Part shown: piece after piece, positions 1-5,218 of the stretch
Layout: the number at the start of each line of letters is the position of its first letter
Position numbering within the stretch: position 1 is the stretch's first letter
Origin: Chloroflexota bacterium
GTDB taxonomy: Bacteria > Chloroflexota > Dehalococcoidia > SM23-28-2 > RBG-16-64-32
DNA: 5,773 nt
Assembly (NCBI GenBank): GCA_005882715.1
Contig: VBEI01000114.1
Location: forward strand, 1-5,773
Direction: 5' to 3'
Notes under the pieces: model-generated
The model's input: only the letters and a program-made list of their open reading frames with translations
Databases searched by the model: none
Told to the model about the DNA's origin: nothing
Program-made: the position numbers and the translations under genes

Positions 1-2
1 TG

Positions 3-812
3 AAGGAGCGCATCGCACGTCATCTCGAGGCGGTCGAGAACGCCCATCCGTGGCACCACCAGCGGTCGCCGTGGGGGCCGCCGGTCGCGCCGCCGTCGCT
101 CCTCGGCAACGCCTCGCTGCGCTTCCTCGACAGCGTCGCGCCGGTCCCGCCGGGCACGCTGCACGCGAAGCACGAGATCGAGACGGCGGCGGCGCTGCGG
201 CTCGACCGGCAGCCGGTGGGATATGGACGATTCGTGGACAAGTACGAGAAGCGCGGGCGACGCTGGTTCGTTTTCGAGACCCGCTGGCGAGACGAGACGG
301 GGCTGATCATCGGGAAGTCAATTGTGACGATGGCCTTTCCTAGTGAACAGCGAACAGTGAACAGCGACCAGGAAGGGAGAAGTCAGAAGTCGGAGATCCG
401 AGAGCGGAATGGAGAGATGACCCCGATTGTGCGGGCGTTGACGCAGGAGAAGTTGACGGCGTATTCGGAGGATTCGGCGAATGCGCTGCGCGGATTGTCC
501 ATCCACGTCCAACCCGAGGCGGCGAAGAAGGCTGGCTTCGAGACGACCGTCGCGCAAGGGCTGATGTCGGCGGACTACATCAGCGAGATGATGACCTCGC
601 TGCTCGGCAAGGAGTGGTTCGAGAACGCAAAGCTATCGCTGGCCTTCCTTCGCCCGGTGCTATCCGGCGAGACGCTGACCGCCAACGGCCGCCTGGCGGA
701 ATCGGCGCCCGAGGGCGCGGTCGTGCGCCGGACCTACGAGGTGTGGTGCGAGAACGCTCTAGGCGAAGCTGTGACGGCCGGGACTGCGACCGCGCTCGTG
801 CGGCCAGACTAG
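3..812 (+). CDS. MaoC-like double hot-dog enoyl-CoA hydratase/dehydratase, 5' end cut off
   Basis: The reading frame is open from the window edge to the TAG at 810-812, giving 269 visible residues; the true start lies upstream. Visible residues 20-113 look like the end of an N-terminal hot-dog domain (PSLLGN near 31, HAKHEIE near 54, then beta strands GRFVDKYEKRG and WFVFETRWRDE). Residues 139-269 form a second, MaoC-type hot-dog: YSEDSAN at 154-160, SIHVQPEAAKKAGF at 166-179, VAQGLM at 183-188 and SLAFLRPVLSGETL at 212-225. In known R-hydratases the catalytic Asp and His sit about five residues apart in a D-x-N-P-x-H motif. Here D157 and H168 are eleven apart and the NP is lost, so this belongs to a divergent MaoC branch and its exact chemistry is uncertain. 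The expected role is hydration of an enoyl-CoA or dehydration of a hydroxyacyl-CoA in the cytoplasm. The domains are joined by an odd linker (residues 114-138) encoded by a heptamer repeat array. The C-terminal half alone, starting at the ATG at 417, would be a normal-sized 131-residue MaoC protein. Confidence 0.82.
   Translation, partial: KERIARHLEAVENAHPWHHQRSPWGPPVAPPSLLGNASLRFLDSVAPVPPGTLHAKHEIETAAALRLDRQPVGYGRFVDKYEKRGRRWFVFETRWRDETGLIIGKSIVTMAFPSEQRTVNSDQEGRSQKSEIRERNGEMTPIVRALTQEKLTAYSEDSANALRGLSIHVQPEAAKKAGFETTVAQGLMSADYISEMMTSLLGKEWFENAKLSLAFLRPVLSGETLTANGRLAESAPEGAVVRRTYEVWCENALGEAVTAGTATALVRPD
342..405 (+). repeat. Degenerate 7-nt tandem repeat array inside the hydratase gene
   Basis: From 342 the sequence falls into 7-base units. 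AGTGAAC (342-348) and AGCGAAC (349-355) are followed by AGTGAAC (356-362), AGCGACC (363-369) and AGGAAGG (370-376). After one extra base come two identical AGAAGTC units (378-384, 385-391), then GGAGATC and CGAGAGC to 405. The 12-mer AGTGAACAGCGA occurs twice, at 342-353 and 356-367. Translated, the array gives a polar Ser/Gln/Glu/Arg linker between two hot-dog domains with no conserved fold visible. Runs of such heptamers are more typical of intergenic DNA, so an intergenic repeat captured in frame is likely. Confidence 0.75.
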
Positions 813-840
813 GTCTTCGGGTAGCGGGAGACGCATTTGC

Positions 841-870
841 TTGACGAAATCTGATACGCCAACCTACGAT
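841..870 (+). promoter_or_regulatory. Sigma70-type promoter for the carbonic anhydrase-sulfurtransferase gene
   Basis: TTGACG at 841-846 (5 of 6 to TTGACA) and TACGAT at 865-870 (5 of 6 to TATAAT) are separated by 18 bp. Transcription would start near 877, leaving a leader of about 30 nt before the TTG start at 906. It lies in the 93-bp gap after the hydratase stop, which suggests that the carbonic anhydrase gene is transcribed on its own. Prediction from pattern only. Confidence 0.45.
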
Positions 871-905
871 ACGGCTTGCTCAGCGCCACATGACGGAGGA
901 CACGT

Positions 906-2264
906 TTGACGGTCTATGAAGAAGCGCTGCAGGCGAACGCTGCTTACGCTTCATCCTTCAACCTCGCCGGGCTCGCCATGCCGCCGGCCAAGCAGCTGGC
1001 CGTCGTGGCCTGCATAGACGCGCGGCTGAATGTCGAGCCGATGCTCGGACTAAGGCCGGGAGACGCGCACGTCATTCGCAATGCCGGCGGCCTCGTCACC
1101 GACGATGCGCTGAGGTCGCTTATCATCTCCCACAAGCTGCTAGGCACGGAGACATTCTTCGTCATCGAGCACACCGATTGCGGGATGCTGACGTTCAAGG
1201 ACGAACAGCTACAGCAGCGCCTGAAGGAGGAAACGGGCCAGGACGCGAACAGCATTCCGTTTTACGCCTTCAGCAACGTCGAGGAGAACCTGCTCGGGCA
1301 GCTCAAGAAGATCCGGCGGAGCCCTTTCCTGCCCGCTTCGATCGATCTTCACGGCTTTGTATACGATGTTCAGACCGGCAAGCTAAGCGAAGTAGTACAG
1401 CCAGAGGAGGAAGTAATGGCCGAATACGCCAACCCCGATGCTCTTGTTCCAACTGATTGGGTCGCGGAGAACATGAAGGACCCGAAGGTAAGGCTTATCG
1501 AAGTCGATGTCGATACGGCCGCCTATGACACGGGACACATCCCGGGCGCCGTGGGGTGGAACTGGAAAAACGATCTCGAGACACAATTGCAGAGGGACAT
1601 CGCCGACAAGGAGGGGTTGGAGCGGCTGCTTTCGAAAGCCGGCGTTGACAAGGACACGACGATCATCCTCTACGGCGACAACAACAACTGGTTCGCCGCG
1701 TATGCCCTCTGGGTCCTCGAGTATTACGGTGTCGACGCTAAGCTGATGAACGGCGGCCGCAAGAAGTGGATCGACGAGGGCCGCGAACTATCGACCGACG
1801 CTCCCAGCTACTCGCCAAGCAAGGCTAGCGCTAAAGGGCCGAAAAAAGATCTTCGCGCGCTACGTGATCAGGTCATGGACCACCTCGACAAGGTGAAGAA
1901 GGGAAGGGGCGCCCTCGTCGACGTCCGCTCGCCCAGGGAGTATTCCGGCGAGCTGCTGGCGCCCGAGAACCTGCCGCAGGAAGGCTCCCAGCGCGGCGGG
2001 CACATCCCGGGGGCGCAGAACATCGTCTGGTCGCAGGCGGTGAACGAGGACGGCACCTTTAAAACGGCGGACCAGCTCGCGGAGCTCTACCAGAGCCAGG
2101 GCGTAACGCCGGACAAAGACGTGATCGCCTACTGCCGCATCGGCGAGCGCTCCGCCCACACCTGGTTCGTCTTGACGCACCTCCTCGGCTACAAGAACGT
2201 GCGCAACTACGATGGGTCGTGGACGGAGTGGGGCTCGTTGGTGGGCGCGCCCGTCGAGAAGTAG
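906..2264 (+). CDS. Beta-carbonic anhydrase fused to thiosulfate/3-mercaptopyruvate sulfurtransferase (452 aa)
   Basis: The start is a TTG at 906, chosen because GGAGGA at 895-900 sits 5 nt upstream and the N-terminus MTVYEEALQANAAYASSF matches the usual start of small actinobacterial beta-carbonic anhydrases (the Rv1284 type). Residues 1-165 are that enzyme: C36-I-D38-A-R40 and H89-T-D-C92 supply the zinc ligands Cys/His/Cys and the Asp-Arg dyad, and the domain closes with GFVYDVQTGKL near 150-160, where the family normally ends at about 163 residues. Residues 171-452 are a full tandem rhodanese of the CysA/SseA type. The first rhodanese domain (GHIPGAVGWNWK at 210-221, YGDNNNWFAAY at 256-266) is structural; the second (GGHIPGA at 364-370) carries the catalytic loop C410-R-I-G-E-R-S. 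Predicted activities are CO2/bicarbonate interconversion and sulfane-sulfur transfer to a thiophilic acceptor, in the cytoplasm (no signal peptide). The separation into two canonical-length proteins suggests recent fusion of adjacent genes. It could still be an assembly artefact, but the frame is clean throughout. Confidence 0.9.
   Translation: MTVYEEALQANAAYASSFNLAGLAMPPAKQLAVVACIDARLNVEPMLGLRPGDAHVIRNAGGLVTDDALRSLIISHKLLGTETFFVIEHTDCGMLTFKDEQLQQRLKEETGQDANSIPFYAFSNVEENLLGQLKKIRRSPFLPASIDLHGFVYDVQTGKLSEVVQPEEEVMAEYANPDALVPTDWVAENMKDPKVRLIEVDVDTAAYDTGHIPGAVGWNWKNDLETQLQRDIADKEGLERLLSKAGVDKDTTIILYGDNNNWFAAYALWVLEYYGVDAKLMNGGRKKWIDEGRELSTDAPSYSPSKASAKGPKKDLRALRDQVMDHLDKVKKGRGALVDVRSPREYSGELLAPENLPQEGSQRGGHIPGAQNIVWSQAVNEDGTFKTADQLAELYQSQGVTPDKDVIAYCRIGERSAHTWFVLTHLLGYKNVRNYDGSWTEWGSLVGAPVEK
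1404..1418 (+). promoter_or_regulatory. Internal ribosome-binding site and ATG for the sulfurtransferase half
   Basis: GAGGAGG at 1404-1410 lies 5 nt before an in-frame ATG at 1416-1418, which encodes Met171 of the fusion. This is exactly where stand-alone CysA-type sulfurtransferases begin (M-A-x-Y followed by LVPTDWVAE). The site is a better start signal than many true ones, so the cell may make both the 452-residue fusion and a separate 282-residue sulfurtransferase. Confidence 0.6.
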
Positions 2265-2286
2265 CCGCGCCATTCACACGCCACTC

Positions 2287-2323
2287 TCCGCGCGTCCTTC
2301 GAGCTAACCTCAGGACGAGCGGA
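2287..2323 (+). repeat. Hairpin repeat 1 (REP-like), forward orientation
   Basis: An imperfect 12-bp stem, 2287-2298 against 2312-2323 with 11 of 12 paired (G2292/A2318 mismatch), encloses TCGAG-N5-CTC, in which GAG (2301-2303) and CTC (2309-2311) form a small inner stem. It lies 22 bp after the stop of the carbonic anhydrase-sulfurtransferase gene. There is no T-run after it, so it is not a classical terminator, although it could protect the mRNA 3' end. Confidence 0.6.
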
Positions 2324-2373
2324 TGGAGGTCGTCTAAAAGGCACGTCATCTGCCTTCGCAAAACGAGGCTTGC

Positions 2374-2408
2374 CCGCTCGTGGTGAGGCCTGCTCGAACC
2401 ATGAGCGG
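2374..2408 (-). repeat. Hairpin repeat 2 (REP-like), reverse orientation
   Basis: The 11-bp stem is 2374-2384 against 2398-2408 with 10 of 11 paired (the mismatch is at G2380/A2402). Inside it, GAG (2385-2387) pairs with CTC (2393-2395). Read on the minus strand the core is TCGAG-N5-CTC, the same as in hairpin 1, but the outer stem is different in sequence. The two elements therefore belong to one structural family and face each other. Together with hairpin 1 this explains most of the 194-bp gap between genes; no small gene is seen there. Confidence 0.6.
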
Positions 2409-2441
2409 TGCGACGACGCAGCGCGTTTAGATGCCGGCGTC

Positions 2442-2450
2442 TGCTATCAT
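2442..2450 (+). promoter_or_regulatory. Extended -10 promoter of the alpha/beta hydrolase gene, probably leaderless
   Basis: TGC followed by TATCAT (hexamer 2445-2450, 5 of 6 to consensus) gives the TGn extended -10 form. The predicted ATG at 2459 is 8 nt downstream of the hexamer, so transcription should begin at or within a base or two of the start codon. No Shine-Dalgarno sequence precedes the ATG and no good -35 box is seen, which agrees with an extended -10 promoter and leaderless translation. Confidence 0.5.
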
Positions 2451-2458
2451 CTCCATGA

Positions 2459-3427
2459 ATGGCGAGTGACGCGACCGCGGCCACGTCCTGTGAGATCACC
2501 CACCGCGTAACCACCCTCAACGGTCGCCACGCCTTCTTCCGCGAAGCTACCCCAGCGGCCGGATCGCAGGGCTCGCTTATCCTACTACACGGGTGGATCG
2601 GGACGTCTTCGTGGATGTTCCGCCATGTTCTGCCGGAGCTGGGCGCGCGCTATCACACGATCGCTCCTGACCTGCCCGGCTTCGGCCGCTCTCAGGTGCT
2701 TCCGGCGGCTCCATCGATCGAAGGATACCGGGAGTTCGTGCGTGGCCTGGCGGATGAGCTCGGGATCGACCGCTTTCACCTCGTCGGCGTATCGGTTGGT
2801 GGGACGGTGGCGCTCGACTTCGCCCACCGCTACCCCGAGCGAGTGCTCAAGCTCGTTGTGCAGGGGCCGGTCTGGCGAGCTACTGACCTGCCGCGGCGGT
2901 TTCGCTTCACGTATGACCTCCTCGGCCGAATTCCCGTAATCACGGACCTGATACCGAAGACGCCGGTGAAGTGGTGGTTCTTTATTCGGCGGCTGGACAT
3001 GGGCCGCGACACACGACATTTGTCAAAGGCGGACCGTCGACAGCTGAGCCGCGATATTCTTCGCGTGCCTAACGAGACGCTTCTCGACGTCGGCCGCGAG
3101 CTGCTGCATATCGATATGACCGATCTGGCCCGCCGCATCGTGTTGCCGACGCTGGTTATAGACGGCAGCGAGGCTCGCATGGTCCCGCCGAGCGCTTCAC
3201 GTGAGTTGAGCCGGCTGATTCCTGATGCTCAGTGGCGAGTTGTTCGGAATGCTGGACACAACGCTGCGATTGAGAAACCACGACAGTTCCTGGACGCCGT
3301 GCTGCCGTTCCTCGCGCCGGAGCTGGCGGCGAAGAAGGCGCCTCGCCGGCCGCGCGCGACTTCCGGGACGAGGAAAACAGTCGGTCGGAAGCGCTCGTCC
3401 ACCAAGGCGAAAAAAGCAGAAGCTTAG
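2459..3427 (+). CDS. Alpha/beta hydrolase with a basic C-terminal tail (322 aa)
   Basis: A serine hydrolase of the alpha/beta fold. Seen in order are the oxyanion-hole motif H44-G-W (LILLHGW at 40-46), the strand and turn APDLPGFGRS at 69-78, the nucleophile elbow G110-V-S112-V-G-G, a cap region rich in aromatics and Arg (about 136-185), and the C-terminal catalytic H267 (NAGHNAAIEKP). The usual third member, an Asp in G-x-x-D-x-x-x-P, is not there: the segment reads I-D-G-S-E238-A239-R-M-V-P, with Ala at the expected place and Glu one residue before it. Residues 291-322 form a Lys/Arg/Ala/Thr-rich disordered tail, like histone H1-type tails, not usual for this family. Likely cytoplasmic, with no signal peptide. 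The substrate cannot be told; esterase, lactonase and C-C hydrolase are all possible. The ATG at 2459 is chosen because it lies on the -10 promoter and the overlapping ATG at 2455 stops after four codons. The stop is 7 bp from the convergent mscL stop. Confidence 0.85.
   Translation: MASDATAATSCEITHRVTTLNGRHAFFREATPAAGSQGSLILLHGWIGTSSWMFRHVLPELGARYHTIAPDLPGFGRSQVLPAAPSIEGYREFVRGLADELGIDRFHLVGVSVGGTVALDFAHRYPERVLKLVVQGPVWRATDLPRRFRFTYDLLGRIPVITDLIPKTPVKWWFFIRRLDMGRDTRHLSKADRRQLSRDILRVPNETLLDVGRELLHIDMTDLARRIVLPTLVIDGSEARMVPPSASRELSRLIPDAQWRVVRNAGHNAAIEKPRQFLDAVLPFLAPELAAKKAPRRPRATSGTRKTVGRKRSSTKAKKAEA
3410..3425 (-). terminator. Weak possible terminator for mscL
   Basis: Read on the minus strand just after the mscL stop, AAGC (3425-3422), a TTCT loop, GCTT (3417-3414) and four more T (3413-3410) make a small hairpin that runs into a T-tract. 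A wider inverted repeat, AAGGCGA at 3404-3410 and TCGCCTT at 3430-3436, surrounds it across the two convergent stops. The inner stem is only 4 bp, so this is a tentative call. Confidence 0.22.
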
Positions 3428-3434
3428 CGTCGCC

Positions 3435-3841
3435 TTACGCCGTGGCCACCTCCGAAGTGCAGAAAGCGCACCGGCGTGCGCCGACCGGGATGTCACTCAG
3501 GCACTGAGCGCACTTCTGCAGGGCCGGGTCCGGCGGCGGCTCCTTCTTCGCCCGCTGCATCAATGCGTTGACCGGCACGACTACAAAGAAGAAGACTGCA
3601 GCGGCGATCGTGACGAACGTGAAGATCTTATTGATGAAGTCGCCGTAGCGAAACGTGCTGTCGTTGATCGTGAAGTCCAGGGCAGCAAAGTCCGGTTTGC
3701 CGAAGATCATCGCGATGAGCGGCGTTATGAGATCCTCCACGAGCGCAAGCACGACGGCACCGAACGCCGCGCCGATGACGAGGCGACAGCAAGATCGACG
3801 ACGTTTCCTCGTAGCAAGAACGCCTTAAAGTCGTTGAGCAT
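3435..3841 (-). pseudogene. mscL: Large-conductance mechanosensitive channel MscL, frameshifted
   Basis: MscL is a homopentameric inner-membrane pore that opens under membrane tension to release solutes after hypo-osmotic shock. The start ATG at 3841-3839 has AAGGAGG 5 nt upstream and encodes MLNDFKAFLLRGNVVDLAVA, the typical MscL start. After about codon 20 (near 3780-3782) one base is missing. In the original frame translation would stop at a TAA at 3727-3725 after 38 residues, while the remainder of MscL continues in the neighbouring frame to the TAA at 3437-3435. With one base restored the product is 135 residues. It has TM1 running through VIGAAFGAVVLALVEDL and TPLIAMIFG, a periplasmic loop, TM2 (FINKIFTFVTIAAAVFFFVV), the cytoplasmic basic turn, and a tail with K-C-A-Q-C and R-C-A-F-C pairs forming a probable zinc ribbon. 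Either a real recent mutation or a sequencing error in an otherwise well-kept gene; the conserved rest and good promoter favour error or very recent loss. Confidence 0.88.
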
Positions 3842-3846
3842 CAGAA

Positions 3847-3853
3847 CCTCCTT
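3847..3853 (-). promoter_or_regulatory. Shine-Dalgarno of mscL
   Basis: AAGGAGG on the minus strand lies 5 nt before the ATG at 3841-3839. It fixes the upstream start and shows that the ATG at 3752, where the long downstream frame begins, is internal to the gene and only the result of the frameshift. Confidence 0.75.
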
Positions 3854-3879
3854 GAATAGGTTGGAAGCGAGTGGCGAAA

Positions 3880-3908
3880 ATTTAATCGCGAACCGCGGAG
3901 CCTGTCAA
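3880..3908 (-). promoter_or_regulatory. Promoter of mscL
   Basis: A perfect TTGACA -35 box on the minus strand (3908-3903) is followed after 17 bp by TTAAAT (3885-3880, 4 of 6 to TATAAT) in an AT-rich patch. Transcription would start near 3873, with a leader of about 30 nt before the ATG. It is the only strongly AT-rich patch in the 120-bp divergent gap. Confidence 0.5.
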
Positions 3909-3948
3909 CGCGAAAAACGGATTTGTTTGTGCGCCGTGGCCGCTTCGC

Positions 3949-3954
3949 TATAAT
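3949..3954 (+). promoter_or_regulatory. Perfect -10 box of the CoA-transferase gene, probably leaderless
   Basis: TATAAT at 3949-3954 is followed 7 nt later by the GTG at 3962-3964. Transcription should therefore start at the GTG or one base before it, giving an mRNA with no leader. The only -35 candidate at 17 bp spacing is a weak TTTGTG (3926-3931). No Shine-Dalgarno sequence is present. This box also argues against the upstream in-frame TTG at 3923, which would lie before the transcript. Confidence 0.6.
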
Positions 3955-3961
3955 TGGCGCC

Positions 3962-5218
3962 GTGACTCTGGGAAACGGCCCCGGCGCTCTCGACGATATC
4001 CGCGTGCTCGACCTCGCGGGAGAGATCGGCCAGTACTGCACGAAGCTGCTCGCAGACTTGGGCGCCGACGTCATCAAGATCGAGCCTCCGAGCGGCGACC
4101 CCGTCAGGCACCTGCCGCCTTTCTACGGCGATGAGGAGGGCGCTGACCGGAGTCTCTACTGGCTCAACCTGAACACGAACAAGCGCAGTATCGTCCTCGA
4201 TCTGGAAATGCCCGAGGACCGCTCGGTGCTTGAGCGGCTCGTTGCGATCGCAGACGTTGTCGTCGAGACCTTCGAGCCCGGCCATCTCGACCGCGTCGGC
4301 CTCGGGTATGAAGGGCTTTCGAAGATCAAGCCGGACATCATCCTCACCTCGATCACCGGCTTCGGGCAGACGGGGCCGCACGCCCACTACAAGGCGCCAG
4401 ATATCGTTGGCGTCGCCATGGGCGGGATCATGTGGCTGGCCGGCGACCCCAAGGACCCGCCTAACGTGCCGCCGTGGAAGCAGGGCTACGTCTCCGCTTC
4501 GATTCACGCGGCAGGTGGCACATTGACTGCGCTCTACCATCGAGACTTGACCGGCGAAGGCCAGCATGTCGACGTTTCAATGCAGGAGGCCGTCTCGATT
4601 GCCCAAGAGACCGCCATGCAGACTTGGGACATGATCGAGGCGCTCCGAACGCGGAACGCGCACAAGGGCGTAATCCCCGTAGACGTCCCCGGCATCGGCC
4701 CCTACGAATGCAGCGACGGCTGGGTGTTCGGCTACGTCGGCTCGCCGGCCGGGGCCACATGGGGCGACCTACTCGCCTGGATGGTCGAGGAAGGGAAGGC
4801 CGAGGACCTGGCGGAAGAGCCTTACAAGAGCTTCTGCGAAGGCTTGAACTTGCGCTTCCTCAGCACCCTCACGCAGGACCCCGCGACCATCGCGGAGAAG
4901 TTCCAGAGGATGGCACACATCAACGAGGTCCTGCGCCGCTTCGTCAAGACCAAGGGCAAGTGGGAGATGTACGAGAAGTCGCAGCGCCGGCGGCTGCTCT
5001 TCGGGCTCGTTTCGACACCGGAGGACATCGCGAAGAACCCGCAACTCCAGCACCGCGAGTGGCTCATGCCTGTCGAGCACCCAGACCTCGGCGCGACGCT
5101 CGAGTACCCCGGCCCGCCCTACCGCTTCTCGGAGACGCCCTGGACGATCCGACGGCGACCGCCGCGGGTGGGCGAGCATACCGACGAAGTCTTGAAGGAA
5201 GTAAGCAGTCAGAAGTAG
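3962..5218 (+). CDS. CaiB/BaiF-type family III CoA-transferase (418 aa)
   Basis: Family III CoA-transferases move CoA between acyl-CoA and free acid through an acyl-Asp anhydride; they act in the cytoplasm as interlocked dimers. Family marks, counted from the GTG start, are DDIRVLDLAGEIGQYCTKLLADLGADVIKIEPP (11-43), GDPVR (45-49), NTNKRSIVLDL (71-81), VVVETFEPGHLDRVGLGY (99-116), LTSITGFGQTGPHA (128-141), HRDLTGEGQHVDVSMQEA (193-210) and the C-terminal GPPYRFSETPW. The catalytic Asp of formyl-CoA transferase (Asp169) would fall at Y176, judged by the spacing to HAAGGTLTAL, so this is one of the branches without the canonical nucleophile. Transferase activity is thus not certain. The length is normal. 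The start is GTG 3962 on a leaderless promoter. The last codons and stop lie in a heptamer-like repeat, and a hydrolase gene follows after 12 nt, so the two are probably co-transcribed. The substrate is not known. Confidence 0.88.
   Translation: MTLGNGPGALDDIRVLDLAGEIGQYCTKLLADLGADVIKIEPPSGDPVRHLPPFYGDEEGADRSLYWLNLNTNKRSIVLDLEMPEDRSVLERLVAIADVVVETFEPGHLDRVGLGYEGLSKIKPDIILTSITGFGQTGPHAHYKAPDIVGVAMGGIMWLAGDPKDPPNVPPWKQGYVSASIHAAGGTLTALYHRDLTGEGQHVDVSMQEAVSIAQETAMQTWDMIEALRTRNAHKGVIPVDVPGIGPYECSDGWVFGYVGSPAGATWGDLLAWMVEEGKAEDLAEEPYKSFCEGLNLRFLSTLTQDPATIAEKFQRMAHINEVLRRFVKTKGKWEMYEKSQRRRLLFGLVSTPEDIAKNPQLQHREWLMPVEHPDLGATLEYPGPPYRFSETPWTIRRRPPRVGEHTDEVLKEVSSQK

Noticed and set aside
50..343. Plus-strand open frame at the left edge
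   Set aside because: Arg/Ala-rich shadow of the hydratase frame, which shows real hot-dog sequence over the same bases.
2244..2271. GGCGCG/CGCGCC inverted repeat around the stop codon at 2262
   Set aside because: A 6-bp GC-only stem with a 16-nt loop is expected by chance in GC-rich sequence.
2287..2323. Rho-independent terminator after the carbonic anhydrase-sulfurtransferase gene
   Set aside because: The hairpin is good but has no T-run after it, and its twin in opposite orientation 50 bp away shows that it is a repeat element.
3776..3790. Programmed ribosomal frameshift in mscL
   Set aside because: No slippery heptamer or stimulating structure is seen at the break, and MscL is not known to use recoding; a base deletion or read error is simpler.
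3225..3953. Plus-strand open frame of 242 codons over the mscL region
   Set aside because: It overlaps the hydrolase 3' end and all of mscL in antisense, with no family resemblance; the minus-strand mscL is clear.
3923..3961. Upstream TTG start for the CoA-transferase
   Set aside because: It would precede the perfect TATAAT that lies just before the GTG at 3962, and it adds 13 residues without family likeness.
3905..4567. Minus-strand open frame of 220 codons opposite the start of the CoA-transferase
   Set aside because: It covers the promoter and N-terminal domain of a strongly supported gene and shows no motif of its own.
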